Source of the DNA: Trema orientale
Lineage: Eukaryota; Streptophyta; Magnoliopsida; Rosales; Cannabaceae
DNA length: 64,000 nucleotides
Reading direction: 5' to 3'
Assembly (NCBI GenBank): GCA_002914845.1
Contig: JXTC01000426.1
Coordinates: 113,130 to 177,129, forward strand
The notes under the pieces are model-generated. The model worked only from the letters and a program-made list of their open reading frames with translations, had not been told where the DNA came from and searched no databases. Shown piece after piece: positions 13,232 to 28,118 of the stretch. Both the position numbers and the translations under genes were made by a program. Position 1 is the first letter of the stretch. The number at the start of each line of letters is the position of its first letter.

Positions 13232-13383
13232 CAGTTTGTGACTAAAATGTGAATGTATTGCTCTAAAACTATTGTCAATATCACAGAATGGTGAACTGAA
13301 GAAAAAGCTTAAAGATATTGTGGCTAACCAAAAGAAATCTAAATAAGTTGTTGAATCTAGGAGAGACTATTGAGCTTCATCAA
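13232..13383. repeat. 152-bp direct repeat, copy 2
   Basis: Near-identical to 11605-11756. It starts immediately after the old copia LTR end. Confidence 0.9.
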
Positions 13384-14104
13384 CCTCAAATATTTTATCA
13401 TTGTAACAGCGAGAAGATATTTGATTATATACCCCGATTTTATGAAAATATGGCTCTAAAAATTTAAAAAAGTTTCTCTTCCTTGTAGAGTAATAATGTA
13501 AAGCTCTTTGTTCGCTTTCATACTTTGTATTCTGACATTTTTGTGGCCCAAGAGGTGTGGATCTTTAAGCTGTTTATTTATTTGTCTTGAAAAAAGAGAA
13601 AAAGTCACTCTCCCATGGAAACAAGGGTCCTAAAATGAGTTTGCTTGATCAAAAAGTCAATAGCCTTATGTGAACAACAAGATGTATGAATTTTGGCCTC
13701 TCATCGAAATTGAGAATGTTCATAAATACCAATTTTCTTAAGCATAATTTCATTGATATCTTTTTTATTTTTATTTCACCAATACTTATTTTAATATCCA
13801 AATACATGTTACAAGTATTTAATATATAAAATGTATGTTGTGTTATATATTTCATGAATAAAAATTATACTTAAAAGTTGGCATACATTTTAAAATATAT
13901 ACCGTAGGTTCACTTTACACTATAAATATAAACCATAAGTAAAAATTTATATTGTAAATACGTAAGACATATATTTCACAGGTGAAATGTATAACCTAAA
14001 AATAGATATTTTTAAAATAAAATAAAAATAGGTATTTATGAAATATGACACAAAAATGGGTAAATTTCTCATGCAAATTTAGGACATAAAAGTCCATGAT
14101 CTTT
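13384..14104. other. AT-rich intergenic DNA upstream of the CCCH gene
   Basis: No gene, RNA or clear repeat seen. Confidence 0.4.
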
Positions 14105-14350
14105 CTAGTTGATGTGGGCCATCTTGGTAGTAGGCCCAACCCCATGTGACCAAATATGACAACCAAGGTGAAATTGGCCGAGTCAAATACTCGTCATCAA
14201 GTTCGCCCCGTGATTACAGGGGTTTTTGACGCTATGGGGTTTAGGGCTTTAGCGTTTCCCATTGCTGGAAGTGGGTGTGGGACTCAGAGGCTTCACCAAC
14301 TTTGCTTCCCTAATAGGGTTTGCTTTTGCTAAGGCGGCTAGGGTTTTGTA
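14105..14350 (+). promoter_or_regulatory. Promoter of the CCCH gene: site II and telo-box motifs
   Basis: TGGGCC at 14115-14120 and its complement GGCCCA at 14133-14138 form a pair of site II (TCP-type) elements. Two TAGGGTTT telo-boxes lie at 14314-14321 and 14339-14346. The site II plus telo-box combination is known from plant genes expressed in dividing tissue. The motifs are seen in the sequence; the regulation is inference. No convincing TATA box was found, which fits this promoter class. Confidence 0.55.
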
Positions 14351-14399
14351 GTTTGACTCATACCCTAAATAAGCTTTTGGCTGGCTTTTGCGCTTGATA

Positions 14400-14971
14400 C
14401 GCTATACTATTTTCAGTACTTAACAATAGACCTCTCTGGGATCCTCATATTTCCATCTAGATAGTTACATACATACATCTTCATATTCCAAACTTTACAC
14501 TTTGAGATTTTCAATTTTGGTGAAAAGAAACTGATTTTAATCCCAAATACTCAGCTGGGTTTTCTTTATTTCCCTCTAATCAATCTTGAAAGTTCAAAAC
14601 TCGGTCTTGAGTTTTCTTGAATTTTCTTGTTTTAAAGAGTGGTTTTGCATCAAATACCAATCTGGGTTTCTTCTATAAGTCTTTGAACTACTATTTTCTC
14701 TCAAGTTCGAGTCTGGGCTCCTTGTCTCTAGCCAAGAAAAGGTTTGCCTTTTGCATAGATTATCATTCTAGTGTTCTTGATTTGAGTTAGACCATGCTTG
14801 TTCTTTGATCATAATCTGCAAGAAAGTGTGTTGAATTTTTATTTTTCATTGCATTCATATATCAAAATTTTAGGATTTAAGACCAAGTAGTTACTTTTTT
14901 TCTTTTTTTTCCCCCTTTTCAACAGTGGAACCAATATTAAACTGCGCTCAACAGTATCAGGATTTTGAAAT
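14400..14971 (+). other. 5' untranslated region of the CCCH gene, with a likely leader intron
   Basis: A possible leader intron runs 14742-14925. The donor is AAG/GTTTGC and the acceptor is a long T/C tract ending TTTTCAACAG. The CDS begins 46 bases after the acceptor. The transcription start cannot be placed. Confidence 0.45.
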
Positions 14972-16716
14972 ATGAGTTTTCCTGATTCTCGATCTCCATT
15001 TATGCAATCTGCACCATCTTATGGTGCGGGCACTGATGCGATTAGTTGTTGGCCTCAATTTCCAATGAACAATGAAGACCAACAATTTGATTTTGAGCAG
15101 CAGCCTCCTCCCTTCAAGAGAGCCAGAAATTCGGAAGAAAGCCAATCGAATTCTTCGCCTTACCCACCTATGAACACTAGAATGATTCCACCAAATGCTC
15201 CAATCAATAAGGGAATCAGCAACATATTCTTCAAGACCCGCTTATGTGCTAAATTCAAAATGGGGTTGTGTAGAAACGGTGAGAATTGCAACTTTGCTCA
15301 TGGAATCGAAGATATGCGGCAACCTCCTCCGAATTGGCAAGAACTTGTTGGTTTACGTGATAATGAGGATCGATCATCATCTGGAAATTGGGAGGATGAC
15401 CAGAAAATAATCCACAGGATGAAGCTATGCAAGAAGTTTTACAATGGGGAAGAGTGTCCTTATGGTGATAGGTGTAACTTTCTTCATGAGGATCCTGCTA
15501 AGTATAGGGATGATTTGGGTAGATTTAGGGAGAGCTCGGCCATAAGCATTGGAACCACACTACCACCGGTAATCAATGGAAATGTGTCTAGTAATTCTGA
15601 GGATAGTAGGGTTGTGAACTCTGTTTCAGATCCATCACGAGTGAATATGATGAAGCCTGTGTATTGGAAGACAAAGTTATGTAACAAGTGGGAGCAAACG
15701 GGTCACTGCCCTTTTGGAGAGAAATGTCACTTTGCTCATGGGAATGCAGGTACACAGTCTGCTCTACATAGTAAGTTAGTTTCCTCGCATTTATGCAAAT
15801 GCCGTTTTATTGTTCTAGTATTGATTATGGGATTGATCTGTAATATGAATTTGTTGGAAAATGAAGAGTAAGAAATAGATCTCTTTAAATTGGATATATG
15901 CATAGATACCTTTGATGGATATATATATTCATTGTCATTAAATTGGGGAACAAGTTCGGATTTTCTCTAGTTCTTACAGAAAGAAAAATTTGTCCCAAGG
16001 GGCACATAAGCATGTCTAGTTCAGAATCCTAAGTTGTCACCCCTATGGTGATATTCTTCTCAATACTAAGAACTCGATTTAATTGACATCACTTTTTGTG
16101 GATAATCCTATTGCTTTTTTGCTTTTATTTAATGCCAAATTAGCACTGTGAAATTGAATACTCATTCTATCAAAGCAGGGAGAAAAGGATTCACTTGACA
16201 TAGTTATGAAGTTAAGTTTATACTAATGGAAATATGTTGTGTGTACTTCAATTAACCACTGGCCAGTGTAGAATGAGATATCCAACATTGTTTTGAAAGC
16301 ATCCATTTTTGAAAGCGTAATTCAACGAGGAAACATTATTAAGTTGCTACATGAGCTTTTTTAAATCCTTGTTCTCCATGGTATCATCTTTCATCAAATT
16401 AAATGTTTGCATTGAAAAGTCATTTGGTGACTACTTCTGGTATCTAATTCAAATTTTATCTCTAACGTCAGAGTTGCAAGCCTCTTCTGGACGAGTTGAA
16501 GCAGAAGCTCTGAATATTGCCTTACAAACAAAACCTCAAGTTGCTGCCATTGACTCACTTCCAAGTGCAACCAGTGTGGCTGCTTTCGATGAAGATGTGC
16601 AGGGTAAGAAGTGTTTGCTGAAGTGGAAAGGACCGAAGAAGATCAATCGAATCTATGGTGATTGGCTCGATGATCTGCCGCTTGTGCAGAACTTACCGAG
16701 TAGAGTAGAGAGCTGA
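14972..16716 (+). CDS. Zinc finger CCCH domain-containing protein (three fingers)
   Basis: Joined coding exons are 14972-15749 and 16472-16716, giving 340 residues. The donor is GCAG/GTACAC and the acceptor ACGTCAG/AG; the phase-1 junction makes a glutamate codon. Three CCCH fingers are visible: C92-x7-C100-x5-C106-x3-H110, C153-x8-C162-x5-C168-x3-H172 and C237-x8-C246-x5-C252-x3-H256. Each is preceded by the (K/R)TRLC- or (K)LC-type lead typical of RNA-binding CCCH modules. A basic FKRAR patch near residue 48 may act in nuclear import. The second exon ends in a conserved-looking [19 protein letters not shown] segment. The layout matches the plant group of Arabidopsis C3H12/C3H39/C3H56-like proteins, which are probably RNA-binding regulators. 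The start is the first Met in a frame that is open up to the fingers. The targets are unknown. The family call is firm; the exact orthologue is not. Confidence 0.92.
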
Positions 16717-17000
16717 GCTGACTTGAGCTCAAACATATGGAATGGAAGTCATATCCCCTTTGGTCAAGAAACTTCTCAGAATTCTGTTACCATAAGAAAA
16801 AACTATGTCATGCTTGTGTTCATTTTTTTTTCCTCCTCTATTTTGGTTGATCATGTCATTAAGTTTCTGGGGGTTTTTTTTTTTTTGACACTATATTCTT
16901 TTTGCTTACATCTCTTCCTATTATTGAAGATTTGTGAGATATATAGGATTTTGCAAATTTGGAACTAGATATTGTTTTTGGTAACGTCAAATAAGAGTTT
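16717..17000 (+). other. 3' untranslated region of the CCCH gene
   Basis: T-rich sequence after the stop. The poly(A) site is not certain. Confidence 0.4.
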
Positions 17001-17949
17001 TTGATAACAAGTGTGATTAATCAAGGCGAGTCTTTCGTTTTAAAACATTGTATATCAACATGTAGGTCAGCATTGAGATGAGATCCCTATTGATATCGTT
17101 GACCTATTTAGATTATAATGGCTATTCATTCTTCAAATTTTGGTTTCTCAGTTATCTGTAATTAATAGCCCTTGTCAAACCAAATTCTTTTAGGTACCAA
17201 ATTGTCATTCTCTTAGTGGTACATTTTCCATTTACCATGAAATGAAGAAGAAAGTGAATGAGAAACAAGCTAACCAGCGTTGGGTTAATGAAGAGCCAAG
17301 TTCTAATATTCTACTCAAGTTTTCCCTTTTTCTTTTTCAATAGAAGGAAAAAAAAAATATAGGAGGCTCGATTTCAAGACTCTTATTGTATAGATATTTT
17401 CTAAAAAGTAATCCTATAGGACACCACCAGTACTCACTACCACACAAAGTATAATTATGCTATTGAGTGATTATAATTAATAAATTAGATTTCATCTAAA
17501 ATGTAATTATAATCAGTCTGTAATCGACTCTCGTATTATGTGATATTTAAGTTGAGCACCCGAACATTATTCTTTTCGAAAACTCCTCTTAAATTGAAGA
17601 CAAGGAGAGTCTTCTATTGTCCAAACTCTTAAATTGAAGACAAGGAGAGTCTTCTAGTGCAAATATTGCCTGCTTAGAACTTACCAAGTTAGTCTCTTGC
17701 CAATTCACAGTTTTCCAAAATACGTCTATTCAAATAATAAAGTTTTCTATTTTCATAAAAAAAAATAATAAAATTTTTTATCACGAGTTACAAGCCCAGC
17801 TCGGAAGTATGCCACTAAATGTCACTTTTACCATTGAATATGGTTCTCATAAATGTGACTATTTACGTATTACAAGAGACACATATCGATAAACTTACGA
17901 TTCGTAATACGCACCTATTCAAATTAAGGGATTATTCGTTTATAAGAAC
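17001..17949. repeat. Intergenic DNA with a 40-bp tandem duplication
   Basis: Mostly featureless AT-rich DNA. At 17587-17661 a TCTTAAATTGAAGACAAGGA unit followed by GAGTCTTCTA repeats twice with a 40-bp period. GAAGAC and GTCTTC inside it form a small inverted repeat. Confidence 0.7.
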
Positions 17950-18350
17950 TAAATCTTGACAACGCCGCTGATTTGTTGAAGTTTGGTTAGAATTTTCTCG
18001 AAGACAAAGCAGAGCTTTTTCTATCCTTCGTTTCATAACTTTCACACAAAGGAAAGCGGCGCAAAATATGCTCACCATTGCACGATACGATGTTCACATG
18101 TGCAATACTATGCATGCTTGAATTATGTCAGCCATTACAGACATAGGATCAACTAGTGACGTAGCCACACTCTCAGCCAAAAGAAGTAGAAAATTAAGGG
18201 AGCAGCCATGGACCCCACACATCCGAAAACTTCTAAAAAATTAGGACACTTGTCAATTCCACAATCTCCCACGTCATCACCAACCTTCTTCTCTTTCTCC
18301 TCCAAAAACCAGTAAACAAACCATAAAAAATGGAGTCATAATCTAAAGTC
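17950..18350 (+). promoter_or_regulatory. Upstream region of the NUDT19-like gene
   Basis: A CACGTCA (ACGT-core, bZIP-type) motif lies at 18270-18276, in a C/T-rich leader about 75 bp before the start codon. No clear TATA box. Any regulatory role is inference. Confidence 0.35.
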
Positions 18351-21885
<3,535 letters not shown>

Positions 21886-22971
21886 CTGAGACTTCCTTCT
21901 CCAAGGCAGTTAAAATCCAGAATTCATCTTCCTGAGTTGATTCTCTTTTTAGTTGCCTTGGTAAAGAAGAAATTATTATATTTTGGTTCGTAGGATGATG
22001 GAGAGCGGCTACTCTCAATAGCAGCAGATTCTTTCTTCTACTAATCCAAGCGATTCATCCTTGTTACAGTTTCTCCAATCTCCGAGATGAGAAAGAACTC
22101 TTCTCTCTTCCCTTTTTTTTTAGCCAAATTGTACCTTTTAGGAATAAAGTACCTTATTTTGCTTGTTACGTGTAATTTTACACAGATTGTTTACAATGTA
22201 TTTGAAATTGAATTATGTTTAATATATCACCTGTATTTCTCTTACTAGTTCAAGTACCTTATTTGCTTGTTACGTATAATTTTACACAGATTGTTTACAA
22301 TGTATTTGAAATTGAATTATGTTTAATATATCACCTGTATTTCTCTTACTAGCTCAACTATGTGATATGCCCACAGTATTGCACACTTCTAGTATCACAA
22401 ACTCCTAAGGCTAATGCCGCTGACATATGTTCTTTAGCTTAATCTCCTATCTGTGACTTCTTGTATGCGTTGGGGAGTGGGTACTCATTTCCTATTCGCT
22501 TCCATGATAAGTGGAACATTTGTAATGGTTCATAAATATCTGGTACCGATAGCTACTTTTATTGTTATACTTCTGGACCGAAAATATCCTATGTACCTCG
22601 AGCTTGATCTCCCAACAGAAATGTTGTTGAGAGTCTAATTTTTTCTGTTCAAGTAGGGGTAATTGGAAGGTGGCCCAATAAGCCAAGCAAAGGTAGACAA
22701 TTCATGCACAACTGAGCAGAATGAGCCTGTTTTACACACTCTTTCCCGAGATATTCAGAGTCCAACTCCCAAGTCCACTGTTCTTCCAAGCAGAGCATGC
22801 AAAAATAGAACTCATCTTTTTCACTTATTCATTTGAGCTTTGGAGAAGAAACAGGTTCATCTATGAATGTAAGTAACAAAAAAAGGAAGTAACATGTGCA
22901 ACATCACTTTTTCGATGACATCAAGGAATGTACATATCATAGAATCAAGTATGAGTCCTAAGCTTCTCTTA
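21886..22971. repeat. Convergent intergenic region with a 105-bp tandem duplication
   Basis: The stop codons of the two convergent genes are about 1.1 kb apart. A 105-bp unit beginning AAGTACCTTATTTTGCTTG repeats twice in tandem (22147-22251 and 22252-22356) with only a few differences. It lies in or just beyond the 3' end of the Nudix transcript. The short open frame at 22453-22638 has no recognisable domain. Confidence 0.85.
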
Positions 22972-24265
22972 TCATATTTGCATATTTGCCTCGGATTTAG
23001 CCCATTTTATAGTTGACCTCGCCAAAGCATCCATGGGGTCCGTACATTTCTGAAGAAGAGGATCATCGTGGGGAAGAAGACCCTTCATTTCATCACAAGC
23101 GATTATGACAGTATTTACAGCCCTCATCAGTAGAATCTGTACTGCTACTTTCAATAGATTCCGAGCTCCTTTCTTGTCCCCTCTCTTCACTGCTTCCATT
23201 GCAGGTATCACAACATGCTCCATGGTTGCTTTGTCTGGCAACACGACCTCAAAACCCTGCAAATTTGCAATTATCTATTCAAATCAAAAGGCCAAAATAT
23301 CAGACATGATTACCATATTGTTCTGCTAAATCTATCTTGATATGGATTATAATCCAATATCAAACATATTGTTTAAGCTGAATTAGCCTCTTAATGACTA
23401 GTGGGCAGTTCTTAAAATATGTAAAAAAAGACACTCATGTATAGTTTTCTCGAGTAGGACTCTTTGTCATTATTGGGTTATTTAACACTGCAATTTACAT
23501 TACCTGATCTTGTAGCTTATCTTGATAAAAACCAGCCACTAAAGCTTTATTGGAAGCAAGAATTCCAATCCTTACATCACTACCAACTTCAAGAGGCTTC
23601 AACTTTGCTTCCAAAAGCTCTTTAGCTACACACTCACCAGCATGAAGGAAAGGTAAAGAACACCCTTCAGATATCTCACTATGCCATACATGTAATATAT
23701 GACAAGGCATAACTATACAGCGAGCTCCAGATAGCTCAAGAAAGACCCTTTTGCGCTTTAAGCTCTCCACTACTGGACGGGAACTACTTGATGGGATTTG
23801 AACCATTTGGGCTTTGAACGAAGGAAATGAACTCAAAAGTGGAAGCTTCATGCATAATGTCGAGTCACTGCAGACCACAAACGGTGGGCACCCCCCAGCT
23901 CTGGAGCCCCACCAGACAAGCTTTTCCAGGAAAATGAGAGTGGAAAAAGCCGAGACCCCGCCGATGATACCGATGGTGTTTGGTTGACTGAGGAGTTGAT
24001 CTGAGGTTTGAGTGCTTCTTTGCCGTTCATTATTCACTATCCCTGAACTCAAAATCTTGATTGGTTCTGGTGAGTCTCCACTTTGATCATTCTGAACCTG
24101 GACTGAAGATGCTTGTACAGTCACTGATGATGGATGGTTTGGTGATCTTGGTCTGGTTCCATAATGGGTTCTGTTCTTTGTTATAAGACCAACAAGGACA
24201 GGGGGGCTGTATAGTGTTTGGAGGGACATTTTCATGCCTCCATCAAACATGTTTAACAAGGTCAT
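22972..24265 (-). CDS. Aspartate/glutamate racemase-family protein, probably plastid-targeted
   Basis: Two coding exons on the minus strand, 24265-23504 and 23256-22972, join in phase 0 (CAG/GTAATG donor, TTTGCAG/GG acceptor) to give 348 residues. Residues 1-90 are Ser/Gln-rich and poorly conserved, like a transit peptide. The Asp/Glu racemase fold starts at about 97 (TIGIIGGVSAFST). The first catalytic-type cysteine is C188 in IVMPCHILHVWH. A GILASNKALVAGFYQDKL segment follows. The second cysteine is C308 in VIIACDEMKGLLP. Bacterial members of the family interconvert L- and D-amino acids through these two cysteines. Plant members are little studied and the substrate is unproven. An alternative start at Met11 is possible, and a short 5'-UTR intron may end near 24275. 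Confidence 0.85.
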
Positions 24266-25280
24266 ATTTTCTCTATGTATAGCTTTCTAGTTTCTACTGG
24301 CTCTTTATATTCTAAGCTTTGAATTGATCTATCAGAACTTGACATACCAGGTACTGAGAACCAAAACCCATCTCCCTAAACTTAAAAACTCCATGAGCTA
24401 TGTTGTGTTTCACCACCAAAATCTAGTTACTTCTAAATCTAATGAGAAAACCCACCTTCCAAAAATCTACAACAATTATGGGTTTTAAGCAAGAAAAGCT
24501 AATAAAGATCCCAAAACACTGAGCTATATGGGCTTTGGTCGGTTCTTCTTCAGTGCCAACTTGCCGACAGACAAAGACCCATGTTAAAACATCAGATTAA
24601 TATTTGAGAAAGATCTCCAAATCTTCATTTTTACAGCTTCAAAACCAAGACCCTTAAAAGCTCATTCAATACTTCTCAAGAACATAATAAACAAAACAAA
24701 GAACTTGCAACATATCAGAGTTATTTTACTGAGGCATGTGAAGTGCATAATGCTAAGATAGAGAGGAAGAACTGTCCAACTTGGCTAGGTAGGCTAATAT
24801 ATATATATATATATATATAAGCATAATAAACACATTGACTGCTCCATGGTGAGATATTACGTTTACGTGGAACCTACATATAGGCTATGGCATCATTTTC
24901 AACCGTTCAAAATCTAAGATAATACAACGCAACTTTCTAGAAAAATCCACATACACAGCCAGCCGTTGCTGCCTTGGCCAGAGTTATTTTTTATCTTTGT
25001 CTGACAAATGTGACAAAGATTGATGTCAAGACTCGGAAAAATGAATATAACACAACTAACCAAGAATCATTTGGCAAAATAACAAAAAGGGTAAATGAAA
25101 AACCATGTGGAAACCACAGAGGTAACTGTCAAGATTGAATATCCTATTACGGCTAGTTAGTGTACGAATATACAAAGGTTGCAGCACCAAAAAGTTCCCC
25201 TAGCTTGACAGTATTCCTCTCTTGGCATAAGTCAGCAGTGTAAAATCACTGCAGTGTTTATTTATTAAAAACCAAAACAA
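24266..25280 (-). other. Upstream region of the racemase-family gene
   Basis: Contains an (AT)n run (24796-24820). A CAGTACCTG/GTATGT sequence near 24358-24344 on the minus strand may be a leader-intron donor. No other gene seen. Confidence 0.35.
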
Positions 25281-25281
25281 A

Positions 25282-25515
25282 ATGTCCGAAATTTAAAAAA
25301 AAAATTTCAAGAGATCTTATTTTCTTTTATTTGGATTCAAAGTAAAATGAGAGAAAAATTTTTCAGCAAGAGTTGTATTTGATATACTTGAAGAAAAATT
25401 TCAAAATAGTGTTCTATAAAAATTTTAGGAAAATATTTTCCTCTTTTTTTTTTTCTTTGACTTTTCAATGGCAATTTTTTTTCCTCCAAAAATATAGGTT
25501 TCAAACATAAGCCTT
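25282..25515. mobile_element. MITE, copy 1 of a family with a second copy at 26658
   Basis: Ends are TGTCCGAAATTTAAA on the left and, as reverse complement, GCTTATGTTTGAAACC on the right. The interior shares the words TTTGGATTCAAA, GAGAGAAAAATTTTT, GTTCTATAAAA and TTTTTTTTCCT(C)CAAAA with 26658-26951 in the same order. No coding sequence. The superfamily is not certain. Confidence 0.55.
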
Positions 25516-25549
25516 AATAACAAAAATATAAATATAAATGACTCAAAAC

Positions 25550-25990
25550 CGTTTTTTTTTTGGGCTATTTACAAAATTCCAGGCTCAAGGTACCAAAAAT
25601 TAAAAAATCTCGGATAGACTGATTTTTTTTAAAAATCTTAGATTGATTTTGAAAAATATCACTTTTTAAAAGTATTATTAGAAAAATAATACTTTTAAAA
25701 AATATTTAGAAAAATATTATTTTTTTTTAAATTTGGTATTTTTCAATGGTACTCGAAGTAATCAGTTAGGTTACTTAGAGTAACCAATCAAGTTACTTAA
25801 AGTAACTGTTCAAGTTAGCTCAGATAACTCGACTAGTTACCTTAAATATCTCATATTAATAAAAAATAGTATTTTTCTAATACTTTTAAAAGTGATATTT
25901 TTATAATTAAATCTGGAATTTTTCAGAACAATTTCAAATTCTGAGATTTTTCAATTTTCTTAAAAAAATACCATAAAAAATCAAATTTCC
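25550..25990. mobile_element. Foldback-type element with long inverted arms
   Basis: The left arm (about 25590-25690, AAAAATCTCGGATAGACTG through AAAAATATCACTTTTTAAAAG) is matched in inverse orientation by the right arm (about 25960-25860). The centre (25745-25845) holds repeated GGTTACTTAGAGTAACC-like words. No open frame. A non-autonomous Mutator-like or other foldback element is likely. Confidence 0.6.
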
Positions 25991-26657
25991 TCTTTTTTTT
26001 ATACCAAGTCCACAAACGAATACGTCACACAACAAATTATTTAATGCTATTATTTATCATTTTGAAGTTATCTCAAAGTTCATATATCTTGAAGTATCAT
26101 GATTAAAAAAAAAATCAAGTACATAGACTAAAAATAGCCATCTCTCCCTGTTTGCCAAACTTATCACTTACAAAACGTCTTTATCAGATAATTAACCAAT
26201 GATCAACCACAAGTGGTCTACGAGGAATGTTAGCATTGGCTGGTACTGAATTATTTGAGAACAATGTTTCTTACCCAACAACTAAGAGAGAGTGAATCAA
26301 TAAGACAAAGACACGCGGGGAATTTTATTTCCAGCAACATATAATGAGTTCTGATATGAACACACTTTGAAAGATCTTTGGAATCAATTTAGCTAGATTA
26401 ATGGCAGCTCACACTCCCATCACCACTCACAAAATCACAATATTGAAGACTTTATGGGAGTGATGACTTGGAAGGTCTCCCAATTTTTGACCTCATAATA
26501 AAGACAAAAATTTGGTTTGATCTAGAAAGAAAGAGTTCGAAATTTCAAATATGTATTCATAAACCAAAGCTTACGTGGTCATGGTATTATGTTATATATT
26601 TAATAGAGTCCATCTAAGCTTGAGTTTCTATGCAATTCTATTCTTGGGTATATTGAT
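25991..26657. other. Unassigned intergenic DNA
   Basis: Nothing recognisable. Confidence 0.35.
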
Positions 26658-26951
26658 CACTAGACTCCGTTTAGAATTTGAAATTTTAGAAGGAAAGAAA
26701 AAAAATTTAATGGATTTCTTTTTCTCTTGTTTGGATCCAAACAAAAAACGAGAGAATTTTTTTTTCAAGAAAAGTTAAAATTTGATTTGATGTTATTTTT
26801 TAGTATATACTATATAGAATTTTGACACATTAATTAGTAAAACTAAATAAAGTTCTATAAAATTTAAGAAAATATTTTTCTCTCTTCTTTTTTATGATCT
26901 TTTTCTCCCAATTTTTTTTCCTTCAAAATTTGGGTTCCGAATAGAGCCCAG
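26658..26951. mobile_element. MITE, copy 2
   Basis: Left end reads CTAGACTCCGTTTAGAATTTG; the right end as reverse complement reads GGGCTCTATTCGGAACCCAA. These are imperfect inverted repeats of a CTCYRTTYRGAAYYYRAA type. The interior parallels 25282-25515. No transposase. Confidence 0.6.
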
Positions 26952-26973
26952 TGATTTCTAAAATTTTCTAGTT

Positions 26974-27138
26974 TTTTTTTTTTTTTTAAAAAAAGTGGGG
27001 CTTAACTAATGACCACCACTTACTACAAATTAAAGGAAAATGACACACACACACACTACCAAGGTTTGAACCCATGACCCCCCAAATACACACACACAAC
27101 CCTCAAACCTTGGACCAACTGAGCTAACCCCAGTTGGC
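26974..27138 (-). mobile_element. tRNA-derived SINE with an 18-bp target duplication
   Basis: On the minus strand the element starts GCCAACTGGGGTTAGCTCAG. Box A is GGTTAGCTCAGTTGGT (27129-27114) and box B is GGGTTCAAACCT (27072-27061). It ends in a T/A-rich tail (about 26990-26974). It is flanked by a perfect 18-bp direct repeat, TTCTAAAATTTTCTAGTT, at 26956-26973 and 27139-27156. Box A and B define an internal pol III promoter. The perfect duplication suggests a fairly recent LINE-assisted insertion. At ~165 bp it is in the usual range for plant SINEs. Confidence 0.9.
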
Positions 27139-27156
27139 TTCTAAAATTTTCTAGTT

Positions 27157-28118
27157 AGTTTATGGGTTTACAAAGTATTTCCATTTTTTGTCTTCTTGCA
27201 AGTCATTATTGCCGAAAGTATTTGAGGAAGAAAAGTATTTCCATTTTTTATGGCCCATTTGATGCAACATCATATAGTTTCTCAAAAGAAATTATTTGGG
27301 AGAATGATTGATTTTAGAATACTAAGCATGATTTGAATCTTGAAAGCACATACAAATTTGGGATTGATTTATTATTTTCTTTTCTTTATTTTTCCTTTTT
27401 AATACAGTTCTTGTTCAATGAGTTCCACTAGCCATTAATGTAATTAAATCTCATGGGCTATTCTGATCAAGTGTAGAGATCAGGCCGTTGGTAAATAGTA
27501 TCCATTATTCAAAGAAACGTAGAGAAATAAACAAAACCACACCCAAAGAAATGATGCCCACTGCAAACACTTATGCTTGATTTTTCATCTACCTCCTGAT
27601 TTTTCATTTCTTATGCTTGATTTTTTTTTTTTTTTTTTTTGTCTTTTATTTTGACCTTTTTCTTTTATTTTATTAAATAGAATTTCAGATAATTTCTTAT
27701 GCTTTAGATGGTGATTGGTGAACTGTTACTTAACACATTGCAGGCTACTATCATTTGGCAACAACAAGAGCATGGCATTAGACATTTGACTAATGTGCTG
27801 ACGTACTTGACCCAGATTTAAACATGATACTAATCGAGTATGCTTAAATAAACATCATCAACAGTACAATTATCATCACCATCACTACATCATCATTAGC
27901 TCGTTGATATGGCACTAATCACATTTTCATCAATATATGGCCCTTTGGGATTGATTTCCTTATATTATTAACTTCTTAGTAAGAGTGAAGCTACATAGCA
28001 TATGTTTAAAAAAGTGGAAATTAGTTATTACACGTCATTTTGAGAAAAAAATATCAAACATACGATGCCGTAACTTTTTATATATTTCCATACGGTATTT
28101 TTTAGATAAATACCACAT
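27157..28118. other. Unassigned AT-rich intergenic DNA
   Basis: Contains a poly(T) run near 27617-27640. No gene seen. Confidence 0.35.

Noticed and set aside
22453-22686. Short open frames between the convergent genes
   Set aside because: About 60 codons, no domain, on both strands of AT-rich 3' flank.
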